Below are positions 33,977-46,841 of a stretch of 64,000 nt of DNA, piece after piece; positions within the stretch are counted from its first letter, which is position 1; each line of letters starts with the position of its first letter. The notes under the pieces are model-generated. The model ran no database searches and was not told where the DNA came from. It saw only the letters and a list, made by a program, of their open reading frames with translations. The stretch is from the NCBI GenBank assembly GCA_035236585.1, contig CP141132.1:56331880-56395879 (forward strand). The letters are read 5' to 3'. This DNA comes from Warburgia ugandensis (Eukaryota > Streptophyta > Magnoliopsida > Canellales > Canellaceae). The translations under genes and the position numbers were made by a program.

Positions 33977-35996
33977 TGTTAAGTGTTTAATTTTGGCCAA
34001 AATATTCTTAGTTTAGCATTTAATTAGATCATCTAACTAATTAATATGGTAATTTTTGAAAAAATATGAACATATCTCAAATAAAAATTAACGGTGCCAG
34101 ATCAACTCAAAGAATATTGAATGGCTTGAATCGAATTAGTGGATGAGATTACTTGTCAAGGAATAACAGGCAAGATGGAAATGATTTTCATGCACTTGGG
34201 AATGGAAAGCCTTCAAAATAGAAAAAAAAATGGAATTATAGGAAGTTTCCAAGTTGGAAGCTTCTTAATTGTAGTGAGGAATGGAAAAGGAAAGAGGGGG
34301 AGAAGAGAATTAGAAGGAGGGAAAGCTATATAAGAGGGAAGGTTGGGAGCCAGAGGGAAGTTTTCAGTTTTGGATTTTGTCTTCGTTTGGTTTCCTTGCA
34401 CTTTATTCATAGTTTTTTTTCTGCCTCCTTAGTCTATCTTTTATTTCTTATTATTAGCGTATTCCTCCTTTTCCCTCTCATCGTTTTGTTCTGCACCAAA
34501 CCACTTCTTTGTTCTTAGTTTTTTTTCCATGGTTAATTCCAATTTCCTTCGTGTTTACAGCACCATAGCTCTTCATCTGCTCCACCTCCCTGATTCTCCA
34601 TCTCTCACCGTCACCCCTCACGTCTCTGTCCGATCTATCTTTCACACACACATAGCCATCCTCTATTTCACATGTCAATCTCCTAATCCCTCTTTCTAGT
34701 TTCCCCTTGTCACACTCACACTCACTCTCCCTCTCTTAGTCTCTCTTTGTTTCTGTCACACAGACAGAACAATTTTCCCTCTTCTCTCCTTCAGCTCCCT
34801 TCTCTCTCTTGTCTATCTCTCGGTTTCCTATTCACCACACTGACAACCCAAGTTCCACCTAATCTCCACTTGTTCAGCCCAGTTCCAATACACCCAGCCC
34901 CTCTCACCATCTTTTTGCTCCAAGTTCCATTGCCTTGCTTGCCCGCATTAGATAGATCACATAAGCTGGCAATCCTCCCAACCTCTACATCATCGACGTC
35001 ACAACACCCCAAACCGTCTCCCCTATCTGCCTAAGTAGGCATCACATAGCTCAGCATCGGTTCTTTCCCCCCATCTTCTCTATTCCCTGACTCCCTCCTC
35101 TTTCCCAGTTCTCTCTGTGTCGTCACCATCTCGGCCCTCTCTGCACCGCACCACGTCTGCCCAATAGTTCTCCAATGCACCGATGTCTATCGCTCCTGCA
35201 ATGTCTCCTTATCTACTCACCGCGTTAGTCTACTCCACCTCTTGAGTTCCCCATTTCCACATGCCAAATGCTTGATTCTTCATCTTCTCCAGCAATCTCC
35301 TTAGGCAAAGTCTTCGTCTTCCTTGTTTCAATTCTGTTTTATGGGAAACTTAAGGAACTTTTAGGAAAATTTTCATTTTTTCCCTTAGTGTAAAAATTTT
35401 AATTATATTTTTTGTCCTGTTATTGTTTTTTTTTATCTATGTTCTATTCTATTCATGTTCTGTTATCTACATTCTTTGTTGTTCTCACTTAATCTAGGAA
35501 CTGTATAATCCGAACTTATCTTATTCAAGCTTAATCAGATCAATGGTTCTGCTTTGACAAATAAGATCTCTTTATTTCTTCAACTGTTTCATATCAGAAT
35601 TTCAATTCCTCTTTAGATCTTGTTCTTAGGACACTTTCTAGCATGTTTATTATTTCTAATATTCAATCTGAGAATAAAAATAAGATCTAAGCCGTTAAAA
35701 CTCAAATTTCTTATCTAGACCAGATCTTTGCAATTATTGAGAATCTACCTAATCCCTCCAGTGGATCATCAATTAGAAGCACCAAGAAGAGATTGATAAA
35801 GGCATATCGAAGTTTATTTAGTTAAATTATATCTGAAGTTTGATTGCACTTTGTATTAATTTTTATCATTTAATTTTAAATTTTGAATTATTTTATTTTA
35901 TTAAAACTCTAATTTCTTAAAATGAGTCCCTGTGGGATCAACCCATACTTGCATACACTATACTACAATAGCTCGTGCACTTGCAAAAAACTCAAT
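33977..35996 (+). mobile_element. Solo LTR of the element A family inside the element D LTR
   Basis: Starts 'tgttaagtgtttaatttt', runs through the pyrimidine-rich tract (about 34690-35340) and ends '...cttgcaaaaaactcaat'. Flanked by 'agttcc' on both sides (33971-33976, 35997-36002). The uninterrupted site in the other D LTR (near 46285, 'gtggaactccatgtgg') confirms the insertion. Contains 'tatataag' at 34327-34334. Confidence 0.88.
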
Positions 35997-36589
35997 AGTT
36001 CCATGTGGCACTCCTCCTTAGCTTGATGGCTAATTTTTCATGGCTTAAGCAGCTTCAATGATTGGTTTCAAGGCTTGTATGGCTTATCACCCTTTTTCAT
36101 GGCTTTAATGGCTAAGTAGCTTGAATGGCTCATATGTAAAGGTGGTAGAAATGCATGGCTTGCCTCATGTTCCCATTTTAGTCACCTTTAGCTTCTTTAA
36201 TTGCCTTCTTGCTTGCCCTAGGATGATCTTAAACCTTCATTATACCTTTGATTGATGACATTTAGGCTTTGGCTTGCTTAGGTTTCCTAGTTGGACTAAG
36301 AAACCTCCTAAATGGCTTCAATTTCCATCTCGATCAAACTCAACCTTTGAATTACCTTCTTAACACCTACAAAATAAGAAAAACTCTAATTAAATCCTAA
36401 AAAATTATAATCATTCACATACTTACTCTGGATTAGCCTCTGAACTTGCAAAATATCAAAATTTGGAATTCTTAGGTCAAAAAGTCACGTGTTATAAAGT
36501 TTTTCCAAAAACCCTAATTTAACACTATAAGTTATAAAACACTCAGAGAGACTTAAAAAGGTGTAAAGCTCTCATTAATATTATCATCA

Positions 36590-39480
36590 TCAAGACTTTA
36601 TCCCAATTAGGTGTCGGCCACATGAATCTTATTCCTCCATTCCACTCTATTAAATACCATGGCTTCATTTAGTCCCAACGTTTTTAAATCTTTCCTCACC
36701 ACTTCTATCCACATTCTTTTAAGCCTTCCCCTTGCCCTTTTAGAACCTTCTACCTTTGTTGGTCTCCTTTGAACATGTCCAAACCATCTAAGTCTAGTCT
36801 CCCTCATCTTGTTACCTATTGGTGCAATCCCTAAATTTCCTCGAATATTTTCATTTCTAATTCTATCCTTTCTTGTCTTACCACTCATCCATCTCAACAT
36901 CCTCATTTCTACGATGCTCATCCTATGAGTATGATGTTCCTTAACTGCCCAACACTCATAGAGCATGGCCAGCCTTATGGCCATCCTATAGAATTTTCCT
37001 TTTAGTGTGAGTGGCACTCGTTCATCACACAAAACTCCAAATGCACATCTCCATTTGTTCCAACCTGCTTGGATTCTCTAGGTAACCTCCTCTCAATCTC
37101 TCCACTCTCATGAATCATTGATCCTAAGTGCCAAAATCGGTCTTTAGCAGGGACTTCTTGATTATCAATCTTGACTAGTGTTCAACTCCTACTCTCCTTG
37201 CTAAAATTTACATTCCACATATTCTGTCTCAGTTCAGCTAATTTTAAATCCTTCAAATTCTAATGCTTCTCTCCATAACTCTAGCTTTATGTTTACACCC
37301 TCCCTTGTCTCATCAAGTAAGACTATATCATCTGCAAATAGCATGTACCATGGAATCTCCTCATGCAGATGTTTTGTTAACTCATCCATAACCAATGTGA
37401 AAAGGTATGGACTCAATGCCAATCCTTGGTGCAATCCTATAGTGATAGGAAAATCACCAGTCATGCCACTAGTGGTCTTAACATTTATTACTGCTTCCTC
37501 ATGCATATCTTTAATTATGTTTATGTATCCTTGAGAAACCCCTTTACCACCCAACACCCTCCATATTAACTCTCTAGGGACTCTATCATAAGCTTTCTCT
37601 AAGTCGATAAAGACCATGTGGAGGTCTTTCCTCCTCTCCCTATATTTTTCTACTAATTGTCTTAGTAAGAAAATAGCTTCCATGGTAGACCTCCTAGGCA
37701 TGAAACCAAACTAATTCTCCAATACACTTGTTTCATGTCGTAGCCTCTTCTCAATCACTCTTTCAAAAAGTTTCATAGTGTGGCTCATAAGTTTGATCCC
37801 TCGATAATTAGTACAGCTCTGTATGTCTCCTTTATTCTTATAGATTGGTACAATAAAGCTTTTCCTCCACTCATCAGGCATTTTCTTTGATTTTATAAGC
37901 TTGTTAAACAACCTAGTCAACCAAACTACCCCAATATCTCCCATATGCTTCCAAACCTCTATTGGTATACCATCAAGCCCCATGGCCTTTCTTGATTTCA
38001 TCTTTTTCAAGGCCTCTTTTACTTCAGGTATTCTAATCCTACGTTCATGTGTATAATATCCCATGTTATTGAGATTTATAGTATTTTCAATCCCTATATT
38101 CTCAGAGCCATTGTCATTTAACAATTTTTGAAAATATGTTTCCCACCTTTATTTGATCTCATCATCTTTGATTAATACCCTTTGATCATCGCTTCTAATA
38201 CACCTAACATGATCTAAGTCCTTACCTTTCTGTTCTCTTACTTTTGCAAGTTTAAACACATCTTTCTCACATTCTCTTGTTCCTAGTCTATTGTAGAGCT
38301 CATCATATGCTTTAAGTTTAGCCTCACTTACTATTCTCTTAACAAACTTTTTAGCATTCTTATATTGTTCATAGTTTTCATTATTTCTAATCTTCTGCCA
38401 TGCTTTAAAATGCATCCGTTTTTCTTTAATAACTTTTTGCACTATTTCACTCTACCACCTTGTTTCCTTTGCTAATAGCCATTTACCTTTAGATACTCCT
38501 AAGACAACTTTTGCCACTTTCTTAATGGACTCAACAATATTAGTCCACATGCTATTTACTTTTATTTCATAGTTCCAATTTTCTTCTACCATCAACTTAT
38601 TTTTGAATGAGGTTATTTTCTCTCTTTTTAAGTTCCACCACTTAGTTTTTGGATGTGTATTAAGTTCAGTTCTTTTTCTCCATCTTTTGATATGGATATC
38701 CATAACCATTAACCTATGTTGTGAGGTTAAACTCTCACCAGGTATCACCTTACAATCCTTACATATAGATCATTCACTATTCTTAAGTAGAAAAAAGTCT
38801 ATTTGGCTTTTATGAAGTCCACTTTTAAAGGTTATTAAGTGTTCATCCCTCTTCTTAAAGAGTGTATTTGCAATCGACAGGTTATATGACAACACAAAAT
38901 CGAGGATATCTCCCCCATCTCATTTCGTTCACCTATACCATACCCTCTGTGTATTCTATCATATCCTTCCTTATCTTTTCCTACATGGCCATTTAAGTAT
39001 GCTCCTATAAATATCCCCTTAGTGTTGGGAATTTCTTGCATGACTCCCTCCATATCTTCCCAAAATTGTCTCTTGATGATATCTTGTAACCCTACTTGTG
39101 GTGCATATGCACTTATAACATTAATAATCTGCTCTCCTAGAACAAGTTTTATTATTATAATTCTATCGCTAATTCTTTTAATGTCCACAACTTTATCCTT
39201 TAATTCCTTATCCACTATTATTTCTATGCCATTCCTGTTATTTTCCTTTCCTACATACCATAATTTATACCCATCTATTTCTCTAGTTTTAGCCCCTTTC
39301 CACTTGGTTTCTTGGATACAAGCGATGTTGACTCTCCTACGTTTCATCACGCCTACTAACTCCAAACTCTTACCTATCAGTGTTCCTATATTCCATATGG
39401 CAATATGAATCTTATGTTCTAGAGATACCCTATTTACTATCTCCTTTCTCGACCTCTATGGTATGAACCCATGTCCACTT
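36590..39480 (-). pseudogene. RTE LINE polyprotein: endonuclease plus reverse transcriptase, broken
   Basis: Read on the minus strand. Endonuclease part (39365 down to about 38450): NIACIQETKWKG keeps the catalytic Glu; SAYAPQVG is present; the expected G-D-x-N-G motif reads GAYLNGHVGKD, so the catalytic Asp is lost. Linker segments 38452-38748 and 38149-38442. Reverse transcriptase (38124 down to about 37234): GLDGIPIEVWK, IVPIYKNKGD, NYRGIKLM, a TAG where Gln is expected before FGFMPRRST, FIDLEKAYDRVPRELIW, GLHQGLALSPYLF and the active-site box FADDIVLL. C-terminal region 37032-36607 (LRWMSGKTRKDRIRNE, RLRWFGHVQRRP). Only a few stops and frameshifts, so this is a fairly young insertion, but not autonomous now. 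Confidence 0.9.
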
Positions 39481-39534
39481 TTCACTACACTTGGGTTCTG
39501 ATGCAATGCGTCACTTCCAAGGGGACGCTTTAAA

Positions 39535-39800
39535 AAGCTGAAGATGATTTTCATTTCTTCCTTACAAACTAATGAACAAATGCATATTCATTTGTAAGCA
39601 AAAAAGAAATAACAAAACCATCTTTAGCCTCACCCTTGCCGGCTGGCTACCTGACGTAAGCGTTGCCATATTTTAAGAAGCTGGAGATGATTTTCATTTC
39701 CTCCTCTCTAACTAATATACAAATGCATATTCATTTGTAAGAAAGAAATAACAAAATCATCTTCAACTTCTCCCTTGCCAACTGGCACCTGACGCAAGAC
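39535..39800 (-). repeat. Tandem duplication in the 5' leader of the RTE LINE
   Basis: Two copies of about 125-150 bp, each containing 'aaatgcatattcatttgtaa' and 'aaataacaaaa'. Repeated 5' leaders are known in several LINE groups, where they can carry promoter activity; that role is not shown here. Confidence 0.75.
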
Positions 39801-39859
39801 CCTCCTCCTTTTTCATCCGGGCTTAGGACCAGCATTGGCGGAGTTGCTCTCATTAATAT

Positions 39860-41089
39860 GTGAGTATAATATTATTCACTGAATAAAAAAATCTCACATA
39901 TTCCATACAAAAGAATAACATAGAAAGAATAATAATAGTCTCATGAAAGGAAATCAACTACTAAGAATGTTACGCTCTATCAAACTCTATATTCATTTAT
40001 AACCATATTTAAGCCATACTTCTCTTAAGATCAAGTTAGAACTTCTATTAGGATGAAACATAGGCTTAGGTAAGGCTTATCAAAAGAATGGAAATAAAGG
40101 TAAACAAAGGTTATTTGAAAAATATGCAAGGGTCTTCTATCAGTGTATTCACAACCTTTTCATTTTTCCTTCACACGAGTAAACGTTCTTCTTTTTCATT
40201 GGCTATCTTTTTTCTTTTTCTTTTACTTTTTAACTTGTCTTTATATATAGCCTTTCTACACTTTTTCTCCTTTTTCACTTTTTTAATGTTCATCTTTTGA
40301 TTGTATTTTTCATACTTTTTCCAAGATATTATTCAATATTCTCTATATATATTTTCAAAACAAATGGGTAATGGATATATTAAGGGGTTCAATATAGGTA
40401 AAGGTTATTTAGCTAACAAAGAAAAAGGTTTATATTTTAAAGGCTCAATGGGCTAACTAGTGAAAAGTAATATAGAGAAGGCTAAAGGCTTTGGGTTTAA
40501 CAAGGATGGCCTCTATCATTTCCTAAGTTTCATATGACTTAAAAGAATGATCATAAACTTAAGAGATATATGAAATAGTATTTTTGTGATTTCTCAATAG
40601 TTGATCAAGATGAAAAGTAATGAGATCAACTAAAAATTAATGTTCGCTAAAGAAAATTTTGAATTTATGTATAAACCTCAGACAAGAAAGAATGGCTCAA
40701 AACTCACTTAGGTTATAAGTCTCTACACATCATCTTTAAGGTCTTTAAGTTATATTTTTCTCTTCAACTTAAACTATATATAGCTATTTTGTGCAATTAA
40801 TATTTCAAATTTGATTTTTTATTAGATACTTCAGAAAAAGAATAAAATAGTGAATTAATTGCATGTGACTCTAATAATAAGCTAAAGTTCACAAGATAGT
40901 TGAATATTCAGAAAAATTAAATTCACATCTTTATAAAGGTTTTATCAATTTTTAATTTTTAAAATTTCAAAAATGTCAAAAAAATATAGAAATCTCATTT
41001 CTATACCCCCAAACTGAACTAAACACTATCCTCAAAATTTTGAAATATGGGACACCTAAATGATGAAAAGGTAATGTAGAATAATGAGA
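39860..41089 (-). other. 3' non-coding internal region of element D
   Basis: AT-rich with no open frame of note; corresponds by position to 18400-19960 of element A. Pol genes are absent. Confidence 0.55.
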
Positions 41090-42830
41090 CTTTCTAAAGA
41101 AAGATTCCTATCTTGCCTCCCAGTCAGCACTAAGTTTAACGTCTTCAGCCAAACATGCCTATAACTAACCTAACTATCTAAACTTAGACCTAACTAGTTC
41201 AACTAAAATTTTCTAATCCTAACCTTAATAATGAATTGGTAAGATTTCTCATGCCACTTCAGAACCTCATAGTAGTCTATATCTTTTCTTCACCTTAAAA
41301 TTTTTGGTGGTAGTAACAATAGGACACCATAGACCACCACTACTTTAAACTTAGTGGGATCACATTAATGATCCCCCATCTTCAAAATTTCAGTCAATAT
41401 AATTCCTCTACCTTATATTTTGAGGTGGTGGTAACATGATGACTTTGTGTACTACAATGCATTTTTTTGGACCATATAAAGATGAATGGTCCTTTTCTTG
41501 ATCAAATTGAGGGATAACATTGACCATTGTATTCAATTTATCTTTTTCCTTCATTTTCCTTATATTATCCTGAAATTGGGGTATAAGCTATCTATGCACG
41601 TCTCTAAAAGTTTGTTCTTGTATTAGTAGAAGCGGGGACATGGTTTTGTTTAAACTCTTATTATTTTCTAAGTGTACCTAGAGTATGCTGATGTAGGGCC
41701 AGTACATCAACTGACTCTTCTTCTTCCTATTTATTTGGCATAGGTAAGATTTCAAATGGGCCTATATTACTATCTAATATTTATTCAAATAAGTCAGTAG
41801 GTCCTAATTAGGTATGTCTTCTTCATTGCATTTCTTAGTTTAAATTTTCAGCTCTATAGGGCAATATACTTTAGCTTGCCATTGAGAAGTTTCCATCAAA
41901 AGCACAATATCCAACAACTTGTTTACCTCCTCAATGGATGTGTCTTCATCAAAGTCATAGAAATAAGTAGGAGATGATTCTAGATGATCTAGTTTGGATG
42001 TTTCTATGGCTTCATTCTTTTCATCAATTGAAATCTCTCCATCATAATAGTAATAAGGGGCATGACATGCCTTGAGTGGATCTGAGTTGGAGGCTTCTAT
42101 GGACGGTTATAGACTTTGAGGCTCAGAATGATCATAAGAGATTTCCATCCTATTATCAGTAATAAATGTCTCTTCATTATCCCTAATTTGTTACATTTCC
42201 TCAATCCTTTTTATAAATTCAGCAATGTTTCTATCAATATTTTCCTATATTGGCTTCATTTCCTCTTCCCATTCCTCCATCTCTTGTATCATTTCCTTAT
42301 TCACCTTAGCAATGGTAGCCATGGATTTTTCTATTATCTCACATATATGGTGCATATCCTCTTCATATGGTGGTTCGTAATGCTATAAAGGAAACGACTT
42401 GCGAGAAGGGTGTTGTTGTGGCAATTGGGTCCTGAAAAAGGGCCCAACTAGTTGAAACCACGATGATTGAACCTGATATTCTTGATAATTATAGTAATGT
42501 GACGAGGGTGAGACCATTGTGGTTCTTCTTGATATTGGTAATCCTGAGACCATGGTTGTTTGCTTTGCCTAGCCCATCCATTATAATTTGTCTCAGGATA
42601 GTAGTCATTGCTAAGGTACGTGAATGCATTGGGTGCATCCACTAGCTCCTAATAGTATTCATTGTATGTGGAGCTTAATGGCCATGAAAGAGTAGGATAG
42701 GGATGCTTAAAATAGGTATAATCATTATGGTACTGAGGTTGTGGTGCAACTTGCCTAGAAGCTATTGTCCTAAGCAATTGAATTTCCATAATATTTATCT
42801 TATCCATCGATGTATCTAACCTATGAAATC
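41090..42830 (-). pseudogene. Gag-like remnant of element D
   Basis: Minus strand counterpart of the gag-like remnant of element A. Near 42830-42730: RFHRLDTSMDKI and VAPQPQYHNDYTYFKHPYP; then DAPNAFTYLSNDYYPETNYN and QYQEEPQWSHPRH, aligned with SNAFTHPSDYYLETIYQD and RYQEDPQWSHPSE of A. The coiled-coil and acidic/Pro-rich parts follow towards 41100, broken by stops. Having two copies lets the ancestral layout be inferred, but neither is functional. Confidence 0.7.
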
Positions 42831-44007
42831 TATCCCCTTCTTAGTAAGCCTTTGTTCTCAACTTTGTACACAATGAAATAAATCATTATATACAACAAAT
42901 GATTTTATTTTTTTTAATGAAAAACCCTAACTATATGATGCAACCTAATTGTTAGTTCTAAGCTAAATGATGTACAATCAAATCCTAGTATCCACTAATC
43001 ATGTAGTGTCTTGATTATCATTTTTTAGCACAGAGGGGCTAGCTTCTCATATCTAAATCTAGACTACTCCTCCTTTTATCTAGAGTAGACTATTGCTTAC
43101 TAATTGGGTTCTGCTCAAAATAATTAATACAATCCTCATGTTAAGGGGGGTTTAGACATCAACTAACGTCAACAAAAGGTGTGGGAGATTCACTTAGATT
43201 TTAAGACACCAATATAACAACAATGCTCAGAAGCCACTAGAGTGACAATAGATCGCATCTATCTAAAAAGGGTCCTATGAGATTGATACCTTAAGTCTCT
43301 TCCTACTAGATTTTAAATTAAAGTTCAAGGATTGGGATCGTGACATACAAGGATGTTGATAGATTCCTAGGTGGGCCAAATCTAGTCCTTACCTTATGAG
43401 AGTTCCTGTGGGCCCTTACTATCAATGTGCACATCCACCATAAAGCAATAAACATGCAATGCAATGTAAAAAACAAACTAATACAACTTAAGTGCTATCC
43501 AACCAAGGTTAGATAAATGCTCTCTAATGCAACAACCCTAAATAAAGATGCAATAATTAAAATGAATGATCCTAATCTACATGAATTACACTATCAACCA
43601 AATGCAAATTATAGTAAATGCAACCTAAACAAGGAAAATAAAAAGAAAGTGAGGGATACTTACAGTGGGGTTTCTGGTGAAGATCAAGTGTGGGCCTCCA
43701 TACCACTCTCCCTATTTTAATACAATCCATTTAAAATTAAAATTGAAATTGCAAGTTATAATGGGCCTCACTACAAGTTTCACTCAAAGAAAAGAAAAAT
43801 CCTAATCTAAGAAAGCAAGTAAATGCTAAGTTGATGAAGCTACTTCTTTGCCAAATTTTCTTCACACAAAACAAGTAAGATAGATTAATTTTGTGAGGAA
43901 TTAACAAAACAAGCAACTATGATGCAAAACCCTAACCTAATGCAACCTAAAATTAAGATTAAAGGTTAATGATCTAAATATGGATCCAACCACAAATTTG
44001 TTGCAAT
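42831..44007 (-). other. Internal leader of element D
   Basis: Non-coding; aligns with 12811-13904 plus 16585-16690 of element A, with no equivalent of the solo LTR found there. This supplies the empty site for that insertion ('gatgtacaatcaaatcctag' region). Confidence 0.7.
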
Positions 44008-44025
44008 TTCCCAACAGCAGTGCTA
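44008..44025 (-). other. Primer-binding site of element D (tRNA-Asp type, degenerate)
   Basis: Minus strand 'tagcactgctgttgggaa', six bases from the LTR end. Eleven of 18 bases match the tRNA-Asp complement and all seven differences are transitions. Confidence 0.7.
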
Positions 44026-44031
44026 GAAACT

Positions 44032-46841
44032 TGTTGTGATTTTAAAGTTAACTCGCAAGCACATAAATCAATATAGTATTTTCATGCAAGTGAGGTCAAT
44101 CTCACAAGGAATCTCACAGATTTGCAATGGATTAGATCTTATTCAAATTATGTAGCTTTAGCCAAATGAGAAGGCTTTGAATTGAATTATGAGATTAAAG
44201 TACTTGAATCAGAAACATGTATGGAATTGGAAACTAAACTTAAAAGAAACTTATTAAAAACTAAAACTAATAATTGAAATTAGAAAATAACCTAACTAAC
44301 ATGTAAGAAACTAAAGGAAACTAAGGCTAAATTATCATGAATCAAATTATGAAATTTAAATAAAGAAAACTCCAAAAAATGACACTTTTCTAAATTAACA
44401 CTTTTCTAAACTAGGTTATAAACTTTCTAAAAATGGAACCTTCTAAAACCAATTTAGGAAACTTTCTAACATTAAACTAGCATGCAAAAATAAGTAACTA
44501 ATGAGATCTAACTTTAACAAGAAATTAGAAGCATGCATGTGAATGGAAACTATAATTAAAGAGACTTTCAAAATTTTTAACACTTTCTAAATCCTAAAAC
44601 TTCCTAAAATTCAAAAAGGAAACTTTCTAAACCTAACTAAGATGCAAATAATGAATTCACTACTACTCAAACTAAATTAAGCAACTAAACTAAGAAAAAA
44701 TCTAAAAGGAATGGGATTTAGAACCATGCACATGGTTTTTGGACTATGTGCATGATTCTAAAGCCCTAAAGATGGTAAACTTTAATGCACCTACAATGAG
44801 TTACTATGGAAATAATTATTGGATCTGATAAACAACATGAAAATCAAAATGCTACTTAAGGATTGAGAAAAATAAGATGTTTTGATTGCTAGAATTAAAG
44901 CACAACGTTAAGGAAAACCTAATTTTCATATTTTAGTACTTAAGAATAGTCAATAAATCTTGTGTTAGAAAGCTATTGAATCCATAACTTTTATTTAGGA
45001 AAATAAAAAATATCTCAAGTATTTTGAGAAAATAAATATTCCATAACAAGAATTCCTAAAAAAATTCTATCGAATCATCTCCAAATTACACCAAAAATTA
45101 GATGCATAATACATGTTCAAAAGTTGGAAATTGCATCCAATTCTTAAGCATAACACTTAATATAAACTATAAAATAAGTGTGATCTAAAGCTCACAAACT
45201 AAAGTATGATGACATTCAAAGAAAACCCAAAATTAAATTCAAGAGAAAAGAAAGCTAAGCAGGTGAACTAGTTAAGGAAAAACTACCCAAAACTAAGGGT
45301 AAAAGAGAGTAGAAAACATGGAATTCAAGTAGGAAAATCATGTAATGTAATTAAGGTAACTCTTGTCTTTGCTGTCACTACCAGAGATGAGTTAACTTAA
45401 ATCTTGAGGGAATAACAAAGAAAACCAGTAGAATTGAGGTAAAGAAGAAAGGAGAAATCTAGATGGAAAAAAGGTGAAAAACAATGGAAGCTAATCAATG
45501 AAAACTAAACCAAAGCAAGAAAATTACTAACCTGAATTGAAGAGCATATAACCAAGACAATAATTAGAAATCCAAAGGGAGAAAAGCATCTAAGAAATCT
45601 CAAAGTCCAACAGTAAAAAACACCAAAGAAAAGATTATTTTCAAGGTGTATCACCCACCTCTACTTGAAAAATTCGTGTAGAACATGGGGCTATGTATAG
45701 ATGAGTGGTTCCCTGACTTAGAAAGGGGTAAAAACATGAAGAAAGTAGCACTAGGGTTAGGGTATTGAATGAGAAAGATTAGGAGGAGAAAATTTAGGGT
45801 GGAATGATGTCTTTAAAGATGACTTAAGAGATAGAAATAAATATGAGCTAGCTGGTTTCTAAATTAGAAAGGGGGGAAGGCCCTCCTTTTCCATGGAAGG
45901 AAAGTGGCTCTCCACCCTCCCAATTAGATGGAATTTGAATGGTGGGAGGAGTGAGGGAAATAAAGAGAAAAATCTAGAAGAAAACCTAGGGTTTTTACAT
46001 GTTTACATGGACTTAGATCTAGGCTTTCCTCATTAGGAAACCACTTGATTTTGCTAACTAAGAAGGGGGGGCATCCTCCTCTTTGATGGTTACTCCCTCC
46101 TTGACTTAAAAAGGTGGAACCTAATAAGATGGGTGGATTAGGGCTAGAAAATGGATTAGGAAAGCCGGATTTTACCTCTTGATGGATCCCTTAATGCATG
46201 ATCATCTTACCTTTTACATTAATCTCTCAAAATTCCTTAAAAATCACACGACACAAGAAAGTTGCTTGAATTGATGCTCAAATAGTGGAACTCCATGTGG
46301 CACTCCTCCTTATCTTGATGGCTCACTTTGATGTCTCATTTCTTGGTGGCTTAAGTGGCTTCAATGGTTGGCTTAAAGGCTTGTATGGCATATCACCCTT
46401 TTTCATGGCTTTAATGGCTAAGTAGCTTGAATGGATCCAATGCAAAGGTGGTGTAAATGCATGGCTTGCTTCATGGGCCCATTTCACTCATCTTTAGATT
46501 TTTTAATTTCCTTCTTGCTTGCCCCAAGATGATCTTAAACCTTTATTATGCCTTTGATCAATGACATTTAGGCTTTAGCTTACTTAGGTTTCCTAGTTAG
46601 ACTAAGAAACCTCCTAAATGACTTCAATTTCCATCTTGATCAATCTCAGCCTTCGGATTACCTTCTCAACACCTACAAAATAAGAAAAATCCTAATTAAA
46701 TCCTGGAAAATTATGATCATTCACATACTTTGGATTAGTCTATGAACCTACAAAATATCAAAATTTTAAATTCTTAGGTTAGAAATGCATGTGTTATAAA
46801 TTTTAGACAAAAACCCTAATTTAACACTATAAGTTATAACA
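44032..46841 (-). repeat. 5' LTR of element D (2810 bp)
   Basis: Minus strand starts 'tgttataacttatagtg' and ends 'aaaatcacaaca'. The last 70 bases resemble the end of the element A LTR ('tccttgtgagattgacc' against 'tccttgtgggatcaaccc'), whereas the beginnings differ completely. Confidence 0.85.

Larger units (their letters stand above)
31700..36541 (-). repeat. 3' LTR of element D, interrupted by a solo LTR
   Basis: Pieces 31700-33976 and 36003-36541 align in order with 44032-46841. Plus-strand start 'tgttgtgattttaaag' and end 'cactataagttataaaaca'. Rich in A and 'aaacta' words; no protein. A polypurine tract next to the right end was not recognised. Confidence 0.8.
36582..39845 (-). mobile_element. 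RTE-type LINE with a 14-bp target-site duplication
   Basis: Non-LTR retrotransposon inserted in element D next to its 3' LTR. The perfect duplication 'gctctcattaatat' is at 36568-36581 and 39846-39859. The 3' end on the minus strand is a short 'gatgatgata' simple repeat rather than poly(A), and the 5' end begins near 'ctccgccaatgctggtccta', both typical of plant RTE elements. The length (3264 bp) is close to full. Confidence 0.92.
31700..46841 (-). mobile_element. Element D: LTR retrotransposon related to A, minus strand, with two nested insertions
   Basis: LTRs at 44032-46841 (5') and 31700-36541 (3', about 2816 bp once the nested solo LTR is removed, against 2810 bp for the 5' LTR). tRNA-Asp primer site at 44008-44025, leader and gag-like remnant colinear with element A. 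No pol genes. No clean target duplication was found ('cttgt' left, 'cattg' right), so the outer right end may be slightly truncated. Confidence 0.8.
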
